Positions 45,793 to 53,289 of a stretch of DNA of 64,000 nucleotides are shown here, piece after piece. The notes under the pieces were generated by a model. The model was not told where the DNA came from. It ran no database searches and saw only the letters and a list, made by a program, of their open reading frames with translations. Both the position numbers and the translations under genes were made by a program. Source of the stretch: Taklimakanibacter lacteus (GTDB taxonomy: Bacteria; Pseudomonadota; Alphaproteobacteria; Rhizobiales; Aestuariivirgaceae); NCBI GenBank assembly GCA_003576695.1, contig QOZQ01000006.1, positions 62,001-126,000 of the forward strand, written 5' to 3'. The stretch's first letter is position 1, and every line of letters starts with the position of its first letter.

Positions 45793-46239
45793 ATGCAGAT
45801 GCAGAAACGGTCATATCCGATGCTGCTGGCAGCCACCTTGCTTGCCGTGGCCGCGTCCGGCCCGCGCGCGGCACAGGCGACGACGGCCAATATCGGCTGG
45901 CGCCCCGGCGGTGATCTCTACACCTACATAGCCGAAGCCTTCGACATGCTGAACAGCGGCAAGTCCTATCGCGTGACGGGCGATCAATATTCGGCCGCCG
46001 CGATGCAGGTGGTCTATCTCGAGAACCACATGCCGCGGCGTATCTGCGCCACCCGCAACGCCAGGCTCAATTTCCATCTGGGCTACGACAAGGAGACCAG
46101 ATCGAAGATAAAGAAGCTCGATCCGGTCTGGGTCGCCTTCATCGGACGCAACAATCTGCGACGCCTGGGCAAGCTTCCCGAATACCGCAAGGGCTTCAAG
46201 ACGGTCAGGGCCAGCGACTATCTCGGCCTGTGCAAATAG
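45793..46239 (+). CDS. small exported protein of unknown function
   Basis: 148 residues. N-terminal signal ('SYPMLLAATLLAVAASGPRAAQAT'), then a mature part with 'GDLYTYIAEAFDMLNSGKSYRVTGDQYSAAAMQVVYL', basic stretches and one pair of Cys ('RICATRNA', 'YLGLCK'). I do not recognise the family. ATG codons at 45793 and 45799 are both possible; the frame is open further upstream, but without a signal-like start there. Confidence 0.55.
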   Translation: MQMQKRSYPMLLAATLLAVAASGPRAAQATTANIGWRPGGDLYTYIAEAFDMLNSGKSYRVTGDQYSAAAMQVVYLENHMPRRICATRNARLNFHLGYDKETRSKIKKLDPVWVAFIGRNNLRRLGKLPEYRKGFKTVRASDYLGLCK

Positions 46240-46294
46240 CGATTGGCTGACGGAAGCTTTTGCAAGCGGGCTTCGCGCCTTCTACCATCGGTTC

Positions 46295-46768
46295 ATGAAG
46301 ATAAGGTCCCTCGCCCCATCCGACTGGGAACTGAAGCGCCGCTTGCGCCTCGCCGCGCTCACGGACAGCCCGCAGGCCTTCGGCAGCAGCTATGAGCGCG
46401 AAGCCGGTTATACAGAGACGGATTGGCGCCTCTGGCCGGCGAACGGCGTGTTCTTCGCCGCCTTCGCCGACGATGAACGCGCGCTTGGAATCGCAGCCGG
46501 CTATCGGGAGCCATCAAGCCCGGCGGTCGCGCGCCTGATCAGCATGTGGGTGGCGCCTGAGGCACGCCGGCTGGGCGTGGCGGCCCAACTGACCGCCTCC
46601 GTCGTCGCATGGACCAGGGAGCAAGACGCCGAATGGCTCGAGCTCGAAGTCGCTCCCGGCAATGACGCGGCGATGCAGGCCTATCTGCGCAGTGGCTTTG
46701 TCCTCACCGGCCGCACGCCTTCGCGCGCCTGCGGTGCCGTTCTCGAATTGATGCTGTCCACGGGATGA
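46295..46768 (+). CDS. GNAT-family N-acetyltransferase
   Basis: 157 residues. 'LAPSDWELKRRLRLAALTDSPQAFGSSYERE' start, acetyl-CoA loop in 'LISMWVAPEARRLGVAAQLTASVVAWTRE' (RRxGxA type) and 'LEVAPGNDAAMQAYLRSGFVLTGR' as motif B. Typical small GNAT; the substrate could be an amino acid, a protein N-terminus or a drug. Preceded by 55 nt without marked features. Confidence 0.9.
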   Translation: MKIRSLAPSDWELKRRLRLAALTDSPQAFGSSYEREAGYTETDWRLWPANGVFFAAFADDERALGIAAGYREPSSPAVARLISMWVAPEARRLGVAAQLTASVVAWTREQDAEWLELEVAPGNDAAMQAYLRSGFVLTGRTPSRACGAVLELMLSTG

Positions 46769-46869
46769 GTCCGCACTCCATGAGCAACGCCAAACGGCCT
46801 GCGCTGAAGTGATCTGTCCGCATCGGCCAGTTGATAAGCGGTCACCTGGGTTTCGCCGGGCGTAGTTCC

Positions 46870-47658
46870 TCAATTGCCCTGGACTGCCAGATTCTGGTTG
46901 ATGTCGACATTCGCCGCGCCACCGTCCTCGAGCAGGCTGGTCCAGAAGGCGAGGATCTTGTTCAGCCTCTCGATCGGCAGGGGCGCGCGCTCCGCCGTGC
47001 CGCCGCGACCGACGCCGAAGACATGCACTTTGGCGCCGCGCAATTGCGGCAGCAGCCGGTTGTCGTTGACGCGCTTGAGCAGGTCGGCATTGGGCAGCAT
47101 GAGAAACTCGCCGCCCGGCATGAAAGGCGAGTTCTCGATCAGGTCGGTGAACAGGAACACTTCCGCTTCCTTGGGCGCCGCCAGCTCCTCGCGCGACACC
47201 AGCGCCAGGGTCGTCACGATGTCGGAGAATTCGAGCTCGGTGAAATTGTCCAGACGCGCCCGCGTCTTGTCGCGGATCTCGGCGATGAGAACGCGCTTGT
47301 GGTTGAGGATCAGCCCGCCGGTGCAGTCCGACAGCAGATCCTCCCAGAAGCCCTTGGGCGGACAATAGGGCATGCATCTGTCGACCAGCCGTTCCGAATG
47401 CGTAGCGCTGTCGCCGATGGTGCGGATGATGATGCGGTCGCCGCCTTTGATATCTCCGACGATGCGCTGCAGCCCGTCGACGAGCGTGGTTTTGTCCTGC
47501 GCGTCATAGGGCGTCGTCACATCGAGAAAGAGCAGGATGTTCTTGCCTTCGGCCGAACAATAACGTTGCCAGTCGATGCTCTGCGCCTGTGCCGGAGCGA
47601 AGGTGAAGACGCCGAGGAACAGGAAGAGCAAAGCGGATAGACGGATATGCAAACGCAC
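46870..47658 (-). CDS. exported vWA-like protein of unknown function
   Basis: 262 residues. Signal peptide 'LSALLFLFLGVFTFAPAQAQS'. The mature part looks like a von Willebrand A fold: strand plus acidic turn 'NILLFLDVTTPYDAQDKTTLVDGLQRIV', middle strand 'RIIIRTIGD', later 'EVFLFTDLIENSPFMPG' and 'AKVHVFGVGRGG'. The MIDAS DxSxS appears as DVTTP, so metal binding is uncertain. Four Cys lie in 'RYCSAEG' and 'RCMPYCPPKG'...'DCTGG'. It follows the membrane protein gene by 14 nt, so the two probably act together in or on the inner membrane. Confidence 0.6.
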   Translation of the reverse strand: MRLHIRLSALLFLFLGVFTFAPAQAQSIDWQRYCSAEGKNILLFLDVTTPYDAQDKTTLVDGLQRIVGDIKGGDRIIIRTIGDSATHSERLVDRCMPYCPPKGFWEDLLSDCTGGLILNHKRVLIAEIRDKTRARLDNFTELEFSDIVTTLALVSREELAAPKEAEVFLFTDLIENSPFMPGGEFLMLPNADLLKRVNDNRLLPQLRGAKVHVFGVGRGGTAERAPLPIERLNKILAFWTSLLEDGGAANVDINQNLAVQGN

Positions 47659-47672
47659 GGCCTTTCACTTCG

Positions 47673-48746
47673 TCATCTGAGCGGCCGGATATTGACGCCC
47701 TTCGTCACCTCGCTGGGCGGCAGGCGCGAGCCCGCGAGCTGCGAGGCCACGTCGTTGCTTTCCGCCTCGTCGGCCAGCGTGTCGAGGCTGTCGAGCACGA
47801 ACTGATCCCACTCGTCGAGCGGATAGCCGAGCAGCGTCTTCATCTCGATGATCTTGTTGTTGGCATCGGCGAAATTGCGGCTGGCGCCCGCGAGGTCGGG
47901 CGTGAATTTGCGGATCGCCTTGCCGCGCGACTGCGTGTATTTGCCCTGGATCTTGCTCAACCGCTTCGTCGCCTTCCTGAGCGCGATCTCCGAATGATCG
48001 AAATCCTTGTCGGGATCGTGGCTGAAGAAGCCAAGCAGCATGGCAATGAGCGCGCCGCCGAAATTGACGGTGAACAATATGAGCGCGCTCACATCGCCGA
48101 AGGCGGCGAACAGGCTCGCCAGGAAGCCATGCTGGCTGACTTGCCCGCCGATATCGCTGAACAGCCCGCCGATGCCGGGGTCGGCCGCACCGGCCGAGTA
48201 ACGCGCCCGCCCGATGGTGAGGATCGAGATCAGGATCGCCAGCGCCACGACCGATAGAAGGGCGATGATGAGATTGGACCACACCACGCGGCGGCGATAT
48301 TCCGACCACACCTGGCGGATGCAGCGCCCGCACAGATGCGCCAGCAGCAGCAGCAGGATGGCGAAGGCCGTCGAAACGACATAGGAGGTGAGGTTCGAGC
48401 CCTGGATCGCATAGTCGAACAGGAACTTGTTGACGGGCGCTTCGAGGATGGCGAGGCCGAGCGCCAGAAGCCAGAACACCCAGGACGCCATGCCGATATT
48501 GTTGATCGGCCGGCGCACCACCGCCTGCAGGCGGTCGAACTGCTGGTCGTGGCGCTCGAAATCGCGCAAGGCGGCCGAATAAGCCTCCGAGCGCGGACCA
48601 TGATCCATGTCGAGCGTGGCGATCTCGTTCTTGCGCTCGTTCAGCAGCTTGACATATTCGGAATGATGTTTCTGGCGCGCGCCCATCCACTTGGCGAGCT
48701 CCTCGCGCGGATCGGCCGTGCGTCCCCTTGCCTGCAGCAGGGCCAT
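47673..48746 (-). CDS. four-helix membrane protein with N-terminal coiled coil, partner of the vWA-like protein
   Basis: 357 residues. A charged, helical N-terminus (residues ~10-75, 'EYVKLLNERKNEIATLDMDHG') is followed by four membrane segments ('ASWVFWLLALGLAILEAPV', 'SYVVSTAFAILLLLLAHLCG', 'NLIIALLSVVALAILISIL', 'ALILFTVNFGGALIAMLLGFF') and a cytoplasmic helical tail ('LRKATKRLSKIQGKYTQSRGKA'). I do not recognise the family. The start at 48746 has GGGAGGGAG upstream. It is first in a two-gene operon with the vWA-like gene. Confidence 0.65.
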   Translation of the reverse strand: MALLQARGRTADPREELAKWMGARQKHHSEYVKLLNERKNEIATLDMDHGPRSEAYSAALRDFERHDQQFDRLQAVVRRPINNIGMASWVFWLLALGLAILEAPVNKFLFDYAIQGSNLTSYVVSTAFAILLLLLAHLCGRCIRQVWSEYRRRVVWSNLIIALLSVVALAILISILTIGRARYSAGAADPGIGGLFSDIGGQVSQHGFLASLFAAFGDVSALILFTVNFGGALIAMLLGFFSHDPDKDFDHSEIALRKATKRLSKIQGKYTQSRGKAIRKFTPDLAGASRNFADANNKIIEMKTLLGYPLDEWDQFVLDSLDTLADEAESNDVASQLAGSRLPPSEVTKGVNIRPLR

Positions 48747-48936
48747 GTCTCCCTCCCCTCGGTGCCGGACCCGGGAATCCGGCCGCACGATGATCAAAGC
48801 GCTAAATGCCTGTGACGGCAATAGAAACTTTGTAGGGTCAAGGTAAAGGCGCGGGAATCCGGCGGCCCGGCGTGACTTTTTACGGCACGGGAACCCGCCG
48901 CCTGACCGGGCGTTATGCCGATACTCTCACTTTGGT

Positions 48937-49107
48937 TCACGTGTCGGGACCCGTCTTTGCCGGTTTCGGAAGGGCGGGTCCTGTTGCAGGAGCGCGGCAA
49001 AACGGGTCTGAAAGGATCGCCTGGCCGCCTTTTGCCGGCATGGGCGCCGGCCCATCATAGCAGGCAAGCCGGCTCTCGGCCGCTCCAATGATCTGGCAAT
49101 CCGCCAT
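48937..49107 (-). CDS. possible small protein with a DC...RLACYD motif
   Basis: A 56-codon frame starting 'MADCQIIGAAESRLACYDG'. The pattern Asp-Cys ... Arg-Leu-Ala-Cys-Tyr-Asp recurs in many alphaproteobacterial exported proteins of about 100-200 residues, where the Cys pair forms a disulfide. Here there is no signal peptide and the protein is short, so it is either a remnant or an N-terminally misread gene. The upstream region has only a weak ribosome site. The rest of the 565-nt gap (48747-49311) shows no other gene. Confidence 0.35.
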   Translation of the reverse strand: MADCQIIGAAESRLACYDGPAPMPAKGGQAILSDPFCRAPATGPALPKPAKTGPDT

Positions 49108-49311
49108 GCTCACTTTGGGTGGCTCTTTGATCTTCAGGGGCGGGCGATTTCTGGTCCTGCGAAGGGTTCGGCATGCGTAAAGCGCGTGTAAGACCGTGTT
49201 CCCGGACCCGTAACCTTCCCGTGATCGAGAGGTCATGGACGAAAGCTTGCAAATGTTTAAGATGAGACCCGTAGCCCGGCCAAGGGGATGGCCGGCAAGA
49301 GGGAGAAGTCC

Positions 49312-49842
49312 ATGCGCCTGAGGCTCATCGCCGCCGTTGCCATGATCATCTGTGCAGCGAGCGCCGGCAATGCCCTTACCGCGAAGAACCTTTTGATCGT
49401 CATCAACAAGTCGAGCCAGAAGATGACGGTCTCGGTCGATGGCGAGAAGACTTACACCTGGCTGGTCTCGACCGGCGCCTCCGGCTACTCGACGCCGAGC
49501 GGAAGCTTCCGGCCCTTCCGGATGGAGCGCGATCACTTCTCCAAGGAATGGGACGACGCGCCGATGCCGCATTCCATCTTCTTCACCATGGAAGGCCATG
49601 CGATCCATGGCAGCCCTTACACCAAGCGGCTCGGCACCCGTGCCTCGCATGGCTGTGTGCGCCTGGCGCCTGCCAATGCCGCCAAGCTGTTCAGCCTGGT
49701 TCAGAAGACGGGCATGAAGAACACCCGCGTCGTGGTGAGGGGCGGCTTTGACTTCGGCTTCTCCGACGATTTCGCCAGCGCCTTGCCGCGCAAGCCCAAA
49801 TGGTCGAAGCGGCGCAATCCTTTCGCCGACCTGTTCGACTGA
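49312..49842 (+). CDS. exported L,D-transpeptidase (YkuD domain), second copy
   Basis: 176 residues. Signal peptide 'LRLIAAVAMIICAASAGNALT'. YkuD domain: 'LLIVINKSSQKMTVSVDGEKTYTWLVSTG', 'STPSGSFRPFRME', 'AIHGSPYTKRLGTRASHGCVRLAPANAAKLF', with catalytic His and Cys present. A different subtype from the gene at 6149 (SHGCVRL instead of SSGCIRM). Likely a periplasmic peptidoglycan cross-linking enzyme. The start at 49312 follows AGGGAGAAG; 49288 is an alternative. Confidence 0.9.
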   Translation: MRLRLIAAVAMIICAASAGNALTAKNLLIVINKSSQKMTVSVDGEKTYTWLVSTGASGYSTPSGSFRPFRMERDHFSKEWDDAPMPHSIFFTMEGHAIHGSPYTKRLGTRASHGCVRLAPANAAKLFSLVQKTGMKNTRVVVRGGFDFGFSDDFASALPRKPKWSKRRNPFADLFD

Positions 49843-50015
49843 GCGGGGCGCGCAGCGGCGGCGATGATCGAGCCCTCTGCCCATCCGCTCCATCGCCAAG
49901 CTTGATGGATATTGTCTGATGATTGGGACAGGGGCCTGCGCCCGTGGTCTAGTGATGATGCGCCCGAGCTGTCCTATAGTCCCGACATGACGCAAAAAAC
50001 ACGGGATGAGGGCTG

Positions 50016-50462
50016 ATGGCTTGGCTGATCGCCGCGATCGTATTCCTGGTTCCGCTCATCTTCTTCCCGCGTGCGGCCGGCTACATCCTGCTCGCGGCGG
50101 CCGTGATTCTGGGGGGCTGGGCCATCTATGAGTGGATGGACAATACCCGCACGCTGGCGGAGGAGGAGAAAGTGACCATTGCAGCAACTTTCGACCCTGT
50201 CACCTGCGCCGCAGTGACCCCGGTCCTAACCAGGACCAGCAATGGCAGTGACTGGGAAGTGCTTTCTGTCCGTTTCGACATCGCCGTCAAGCGGCGCGGA
50301 TATAGCAATGAAATCGGGAGGTTATCTCGCCTCCTCGACGATCAGCCGATGCCGCCGGGGGCCCGCACGCAATATTGTTACGCGCTGCCCACCCTTATTC
50401 CGCCGATTGACCCTGCGGAACTCGAATTTACCGTTCCCGTCAAATTTGTAACTTTTAAGTGA
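50016..50462 (+). CDS. small membrane protein of unknown function
   Basis: 148 residues. Two adjacent N-terminal membrane helices ('WLIAAIVFLVPLIFFP', 'AGYILLAAAVILGGWAIYEWM') and a mostly beta, probably periplasmic part with three Cys ('DPVTCAAVTPVL', 'TQYCYALPTLIPP'). Function unknown. 91 nt before the HTH gene, same direction, perhaps co-transcribed. Confidence 0.6.
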   Translation: MAWLIAAIVFLVPLIFFPRAAGYILLAAAVILGGWAIYEWMDNTRTLAEEEKVTIAATFDPVTCAAVTPVLTRTSNGSDWEVLSVRFDIAVKRRGYSNEIGRLSRLLDDQPMPPGARTQYCYALPTLIPPIDPAELEFTVPVKFVTFK

Positions 50463-50553
50463 AATCTTTCTTTGGTTATGAGAAATATCCAAAACATTTG
50501 AATCCGGTGATGCTTTCTGCAAGTATCTGACCGGGGGTCGGCTGGGTGGGATA

Positions 50554-50910
50554 ATGCTGAGCTCTCGAAAGAAGAAACCAGTGAACAAAATCAAAGGTGC
50601 CCGCGTCGGGTCACCCGTTACATTTGCTTGGGCTGCCGTTGCCGGTGAACTCAAGTCGGCACGGCTTTCAAAGAAGCTGACCATACGTGATCTTGCCAGT
50701 GAAGTCGGCTGCGATCACACGGTCATCTTCCGGCTCGAGCGATCGACGCCGGTTGCCGTCGAACATCTGCTCTCTTTGCTGCTGTGGCTGGGGCGCGAGC
50801 CATTCCAGTTCACCGCGGTTGAACGCAAGTTCAAGTCCAAGCTGGCACCGAGCATCGTCAAGAAGATTGCCGGCAAGGCTGGAAAGCAGGGGAAGTCCGG
50901 ACGGCGCTGA
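50554..50910 (+). CDS. Cro/C1-type helix-turn-helix protein
   Basis: 118 residues. An HTH is seen at 'ELKSARLSKKLTIRDLASEVGCDHTVIFRLERSTPVAVEHLLSLLLWLGR', the XRE pattern. The C-terminus is Lys-rich ('KKIAGKAGKQGKSGRR'). It probably binds DNA; target unknown. The next gene starts 1 nt after its stop, so the two are translationally linked. Confidence 0.8.
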   Translation: MLSSRKKKPVNKIKGARVGSPVTFAWAAVAGELKSARLSKKLTIRDLASEVGCDHTVIFRLERSTPVAVEHLLSLLLWLGREPFQFTAVERKFKSKLAPSIVKKIAGKAGKQGKSGRR

Positions 50911-50911
50911 A

Positions 50912-51448
50912 ATGAACGAGCCGCAGTCCCATCCGTGCGTCATCGTCGGGTTGGGGTCTGGGGCTCGTTTGGATTATGTCGCACGTCGTGTCAGGGTCGG
51001 CGATCCCGTCGAGCTGGACCTTGCGCCTACGCGCTATGATCCGCTCACCGTCGCTGCCTATCACCAGGACCATCTGATCGGCTATGTCGCCCCTGGCTGG
51101 CGCTGGGTTGCGCATTCGCTTGAGCAGGGCATTCGCTACGCGGTCACCGTGACCGGCTTCGAATACGACACCCGCGACGAACTCTCGCGCATAGCGATCG
51201 GCATCACTGTCCTGCCGGACGAGCCTGTCGAAGAGCCCGGGAGGATGGCAGCCCCGGTCGGCAGGCCGCCTTCGCCGCCCGCACCCGGCACCGCGCCCTG
51301 GGCGCCGCTGATCATCCATGCGCCACGGCCGCGCTGGCCGATCGCCATTCCGCTGGCGCTGCTCGCCGCCGGCCTGGCTGCCGGCGCCTGGCTGTTGATG
51401 GAACGGGGCCTCTTGCCCCAACTCGGTCGGTTTGCCGGGGGCCCGTGA
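50912..51448 (+). CDS. HIRAN-like domain protein with C-terminal membrane anchor
   Basis: 178 residues. The first ~95 resemble a HIRAN domain: 'VRVGDPVELDLAPTRYDPLTVAAYHQDHLIGYVAPGWRWVAHSLEQG'. HIRAN domains bind single-stranded DNA ends or stalled forks and usually sit on helicases or nucleases. Here a Pro-rich linker ('PVGRPPSPPAPGTAPWAPL') joins it to one membrane helix ('IAIPLALLAAGLAAGAWLLM'), an unusual layout. Starts 1 nt after the HTH gene. Confidence 0.6.
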   Translation: MNEPQSHPCVIVGLGSGARLDYVARRVRVGDPVELDLAPTRYDPLTVAAYHQDHLIGYVAPGWRWVAHSLEQGIRYAVTVTGFEYDTRDELSRIAIGITVLPDEPVEEPGRMAAPVGRPPSPPAPGTAPWAPLIIHAPRPRWPIAIPLALLAAGLAAGAWLLMERGLLPQLGRFAGGP

Positions 51449-51508
51449 GCCTGCCTCACGCTGGGGCGCATCCCGGCGTGAGCTCACATCACCTGGGCTT
51501 CAAAACAT

Positions 51509-51538
51509 GAAAGCCCTCACCTTACGGCAAGGGCTTTC
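51509..51538. other. strong hairpin gaaagccct / agggctttc downstream of the HIRAN-like gene
   Basis: A 9-bp stem with a 12-nt loop, 60 nt after the HIRAN-like stop. No T-run follows, so it is not a textbook terminator. The ~310-nt gap up to the LysR gene also has an AT-rich part (51600-51670) that probably holds the LysR promoter; no gene is seen. Confidence 0.5.
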
Positions 51539-51758
51539 GCGGGGTTCGGATCCGGGGGCAATGTCACCGTCCCCATACCAATTCTACACCAGAGTGTGAC
51601 AGTTTGTAACGTGAATATAATTCATCATAAACCGGTCCATGCCGCTCCATAATCTATAGCATATCGCCCATTATTGGACGGCAATCCGATATCCACTTTT
51701 CCTGCCCTGACGCTTGCCTCCCCTTCATCAGAGGGCACCTCATCTGCTATCGGGGCTG

Positions 51759-52688
51759 ATGGACATCCGCCAGCTTTCCTATCTATCCGCTCTCGCGCGG
51801 GAAAAGCACTTCACCCGCGCCGCCCAGGCCTGCAACATTTCGCAGCCGACGCTGTCCGGGCGCATCCGCCAGCTCGAGCAGGAACTGGGCGTGCCGATCG
51901 TCGAGCGCGGCCAGCGTTTCCATGGCCTCACCCCGGAAGGCGAGAGGGTGCTCAAATGGGCTCACACCATCCTCGACAACTGGCAGGCGATGCAGCAGGA
52001 GCTGGCCTCCATCAAGGGTCGCAAGGAGCAGCTGACCGGCCGGCTGGTGATCGGCGCCGTACCCTCCGCTTTGCCGATGGCGCCCCTCCTCACCCAGACC
52101 ATGCAGGCCCAGCATCCTGGCGTCGACTTCACCGTCTATTCGCATTCGACCGCCGAAATCCTGCGTGGCCTCAATGACTTCTCCCTCGATGTCGGCATCG
52201 CCTATCTCGACAATGAGCCGATCGACGGGCTTGTCGCCTCGCCCCTCTATCGCGAGCGCTATTGCCTGTTCGTCGCTTCGACTCATCCGCTCGCCCAAAG
52301 AGAGAGCGTCTCCTGGCACGAGGCGGCGCAGGAACCTTTGTGCCTCCTGACTCCTAATATGCAGAACCGGCGGATCATCGACCGCGCCTTCCGTTCCGCC
52401 AACTGCCAGCCGCAGCCGCGCCTCGAGACCAACTCCATCGCCAATCTCTGGTCGAATGTGCGCTTCACCGGCCTCGCCAGCATCATGCCGGAATATTTCC
52501 TCGATGCGCTGGGCCCGATCACCGGCATCTCCGCCATTCCCCTGACCCACCCCGATGTCGAGCATGCCGTGGGCCTCCTGGTGGTCGACCGCGAGCCGCT
52601 GGCGCCCATCGTCGCCGCGCTGCAGCAGGTCGCCCTTGGCTTCGATCCCGCCGCTTTGCGCAAATCGCCCCCTCCTCATCGGGACTAG
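51759..52688 (+). CDS. LysR-family regulator, probably of the fds operon
   Basis: 309 residues. HTH 'MDIRQLSYLSALAREKHFTRAAQACNISQPTLSGRIRQLEQELGVPIVERG', then a periplasmic-binding-like effector domain ('VIGAVPSALPMAPLLTQTM', 'LDVGIAYLDNEPIDGL'). It lies directly upstream of fdsG in the same direction with 109 nt between. LysR proteins beside fds genes are known to respond to formate in other bacteria (FdsR of Cupriavidus), so it is inferred to activate this operon. Confidence 0.88.
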   Translation: MDIRQLSYLSALAREKHFTRAAQACNISQPTLSGRIRQLEQELGVPIVERGQRFHGLTPEGERVLKWAHTILDNWQAMQQELASIKGRKEQLTGRLVIGAVPSALPMAPLLTQTMQAQHPGVDFTVYSHSTAEILRGLNDFSLDVGIAYLDNEPIDGLVASPLYRERYCLFVASTHPLAQRESVSWHEAAQEPLCLLTPNMQNRRIIDRAFRSANCQPQPRLETNSIANLWSNVRFTGLASIMPEYFLDALGPITGISAIPLTHPDVEHAVGLLVVDREPLAPIVAALQQVALGFDPAALRKSPPPHRD

Positions 52689-52797
52689 CAATCAATCCAT
52701 CGGAACTACCGATTTGCTGCCGGCTGGCTGTTCCGGCATGAAATGACTATATTATTTGTACCCGGCGCCGGTCATCCGGCCAGGAAGGTTTGGCTCG

Positions 52798-53289
52798 ATG
52801 TTGACGAAGCCTGAAGCATCACCGGACGGCGAACGTGCCCGTGACGTGTGCAGCCGCCATGGCAACCGCCCCGACGAACTGATCGAGATCCTGCATGAGG
52901 TGCAGGAACAGCTGGGCTGCGTGCCGGAAGCCGTCATTCCGGTCATCGCCAAGGCGATTAACCTCTCCCGCGCCGAAGTGCATGGCGTCGTCACCTTCTA
53001 TCACGACTTCCGGAGCGTTCCGGCCGGCCGACATGTGGTGAAGATCTGCCGGGCCGAATCCTGCCAGTCGATGCAGAGCGAGGCGTTGTGCAGCCACGCC
53101 AAGGCGAGCCTCAAACTGGGCTTCGGCGAGACCAGTGCCGACGGCCAGGTGACGCTCGAAGCCGTCTACTGCCTCGGCAATTGCGCGCTGTCGCCGGCCA
53201 TGATGGTTGATGGCGAGCTGCATGGCCGTGTCGATGCCAGCCGCTTCGACGAGATCATGGCCGAGACCTTGAGCGAGGCCACGCAATGA
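52798..53289 (+). CDS. fdsG: NAD-dependent formate dehydrogenase gamma subunit
   Basis: 163 residues, NuoE-like. [2Fe-2S] cysteines are in 'CRAESCQSM' and 'CLGNCALSPAMMV'. Helical N-terminus 'LIEILHEVQEQLGCVPEAVIPVIAKAINLSRAEVHGVVTFYHDF' is typical. It passes electrons between FdsA and the FdsB flavin. The start at 52798 follows GGAAGG. First gene of the operon; its end overlaps fdsB by 4 nt. Confidence 0.94.
   Translation: MLTKPEASPDGERARDVCSRHGNRPDELIEILHEVQEQLGCVPEAVIPVIAKAINLSRAEVHGVVTFYHDFRSVPAGRHVVKICRAESCQSMQSEALCSHAKASLKLGFGETSADGQVTLEAVYCLGNCALSPAMMVDGELHGRVDASRFDEIMAETLSEATQ

Noticed and set aside
51500-51600. Possible tmRNA or tRNA-like fragment (ggttcggatcc after a hairpin)
   Set aside because: The T-arm-like part has no matching acceptor or D arm, and no tag reading frame could be built.
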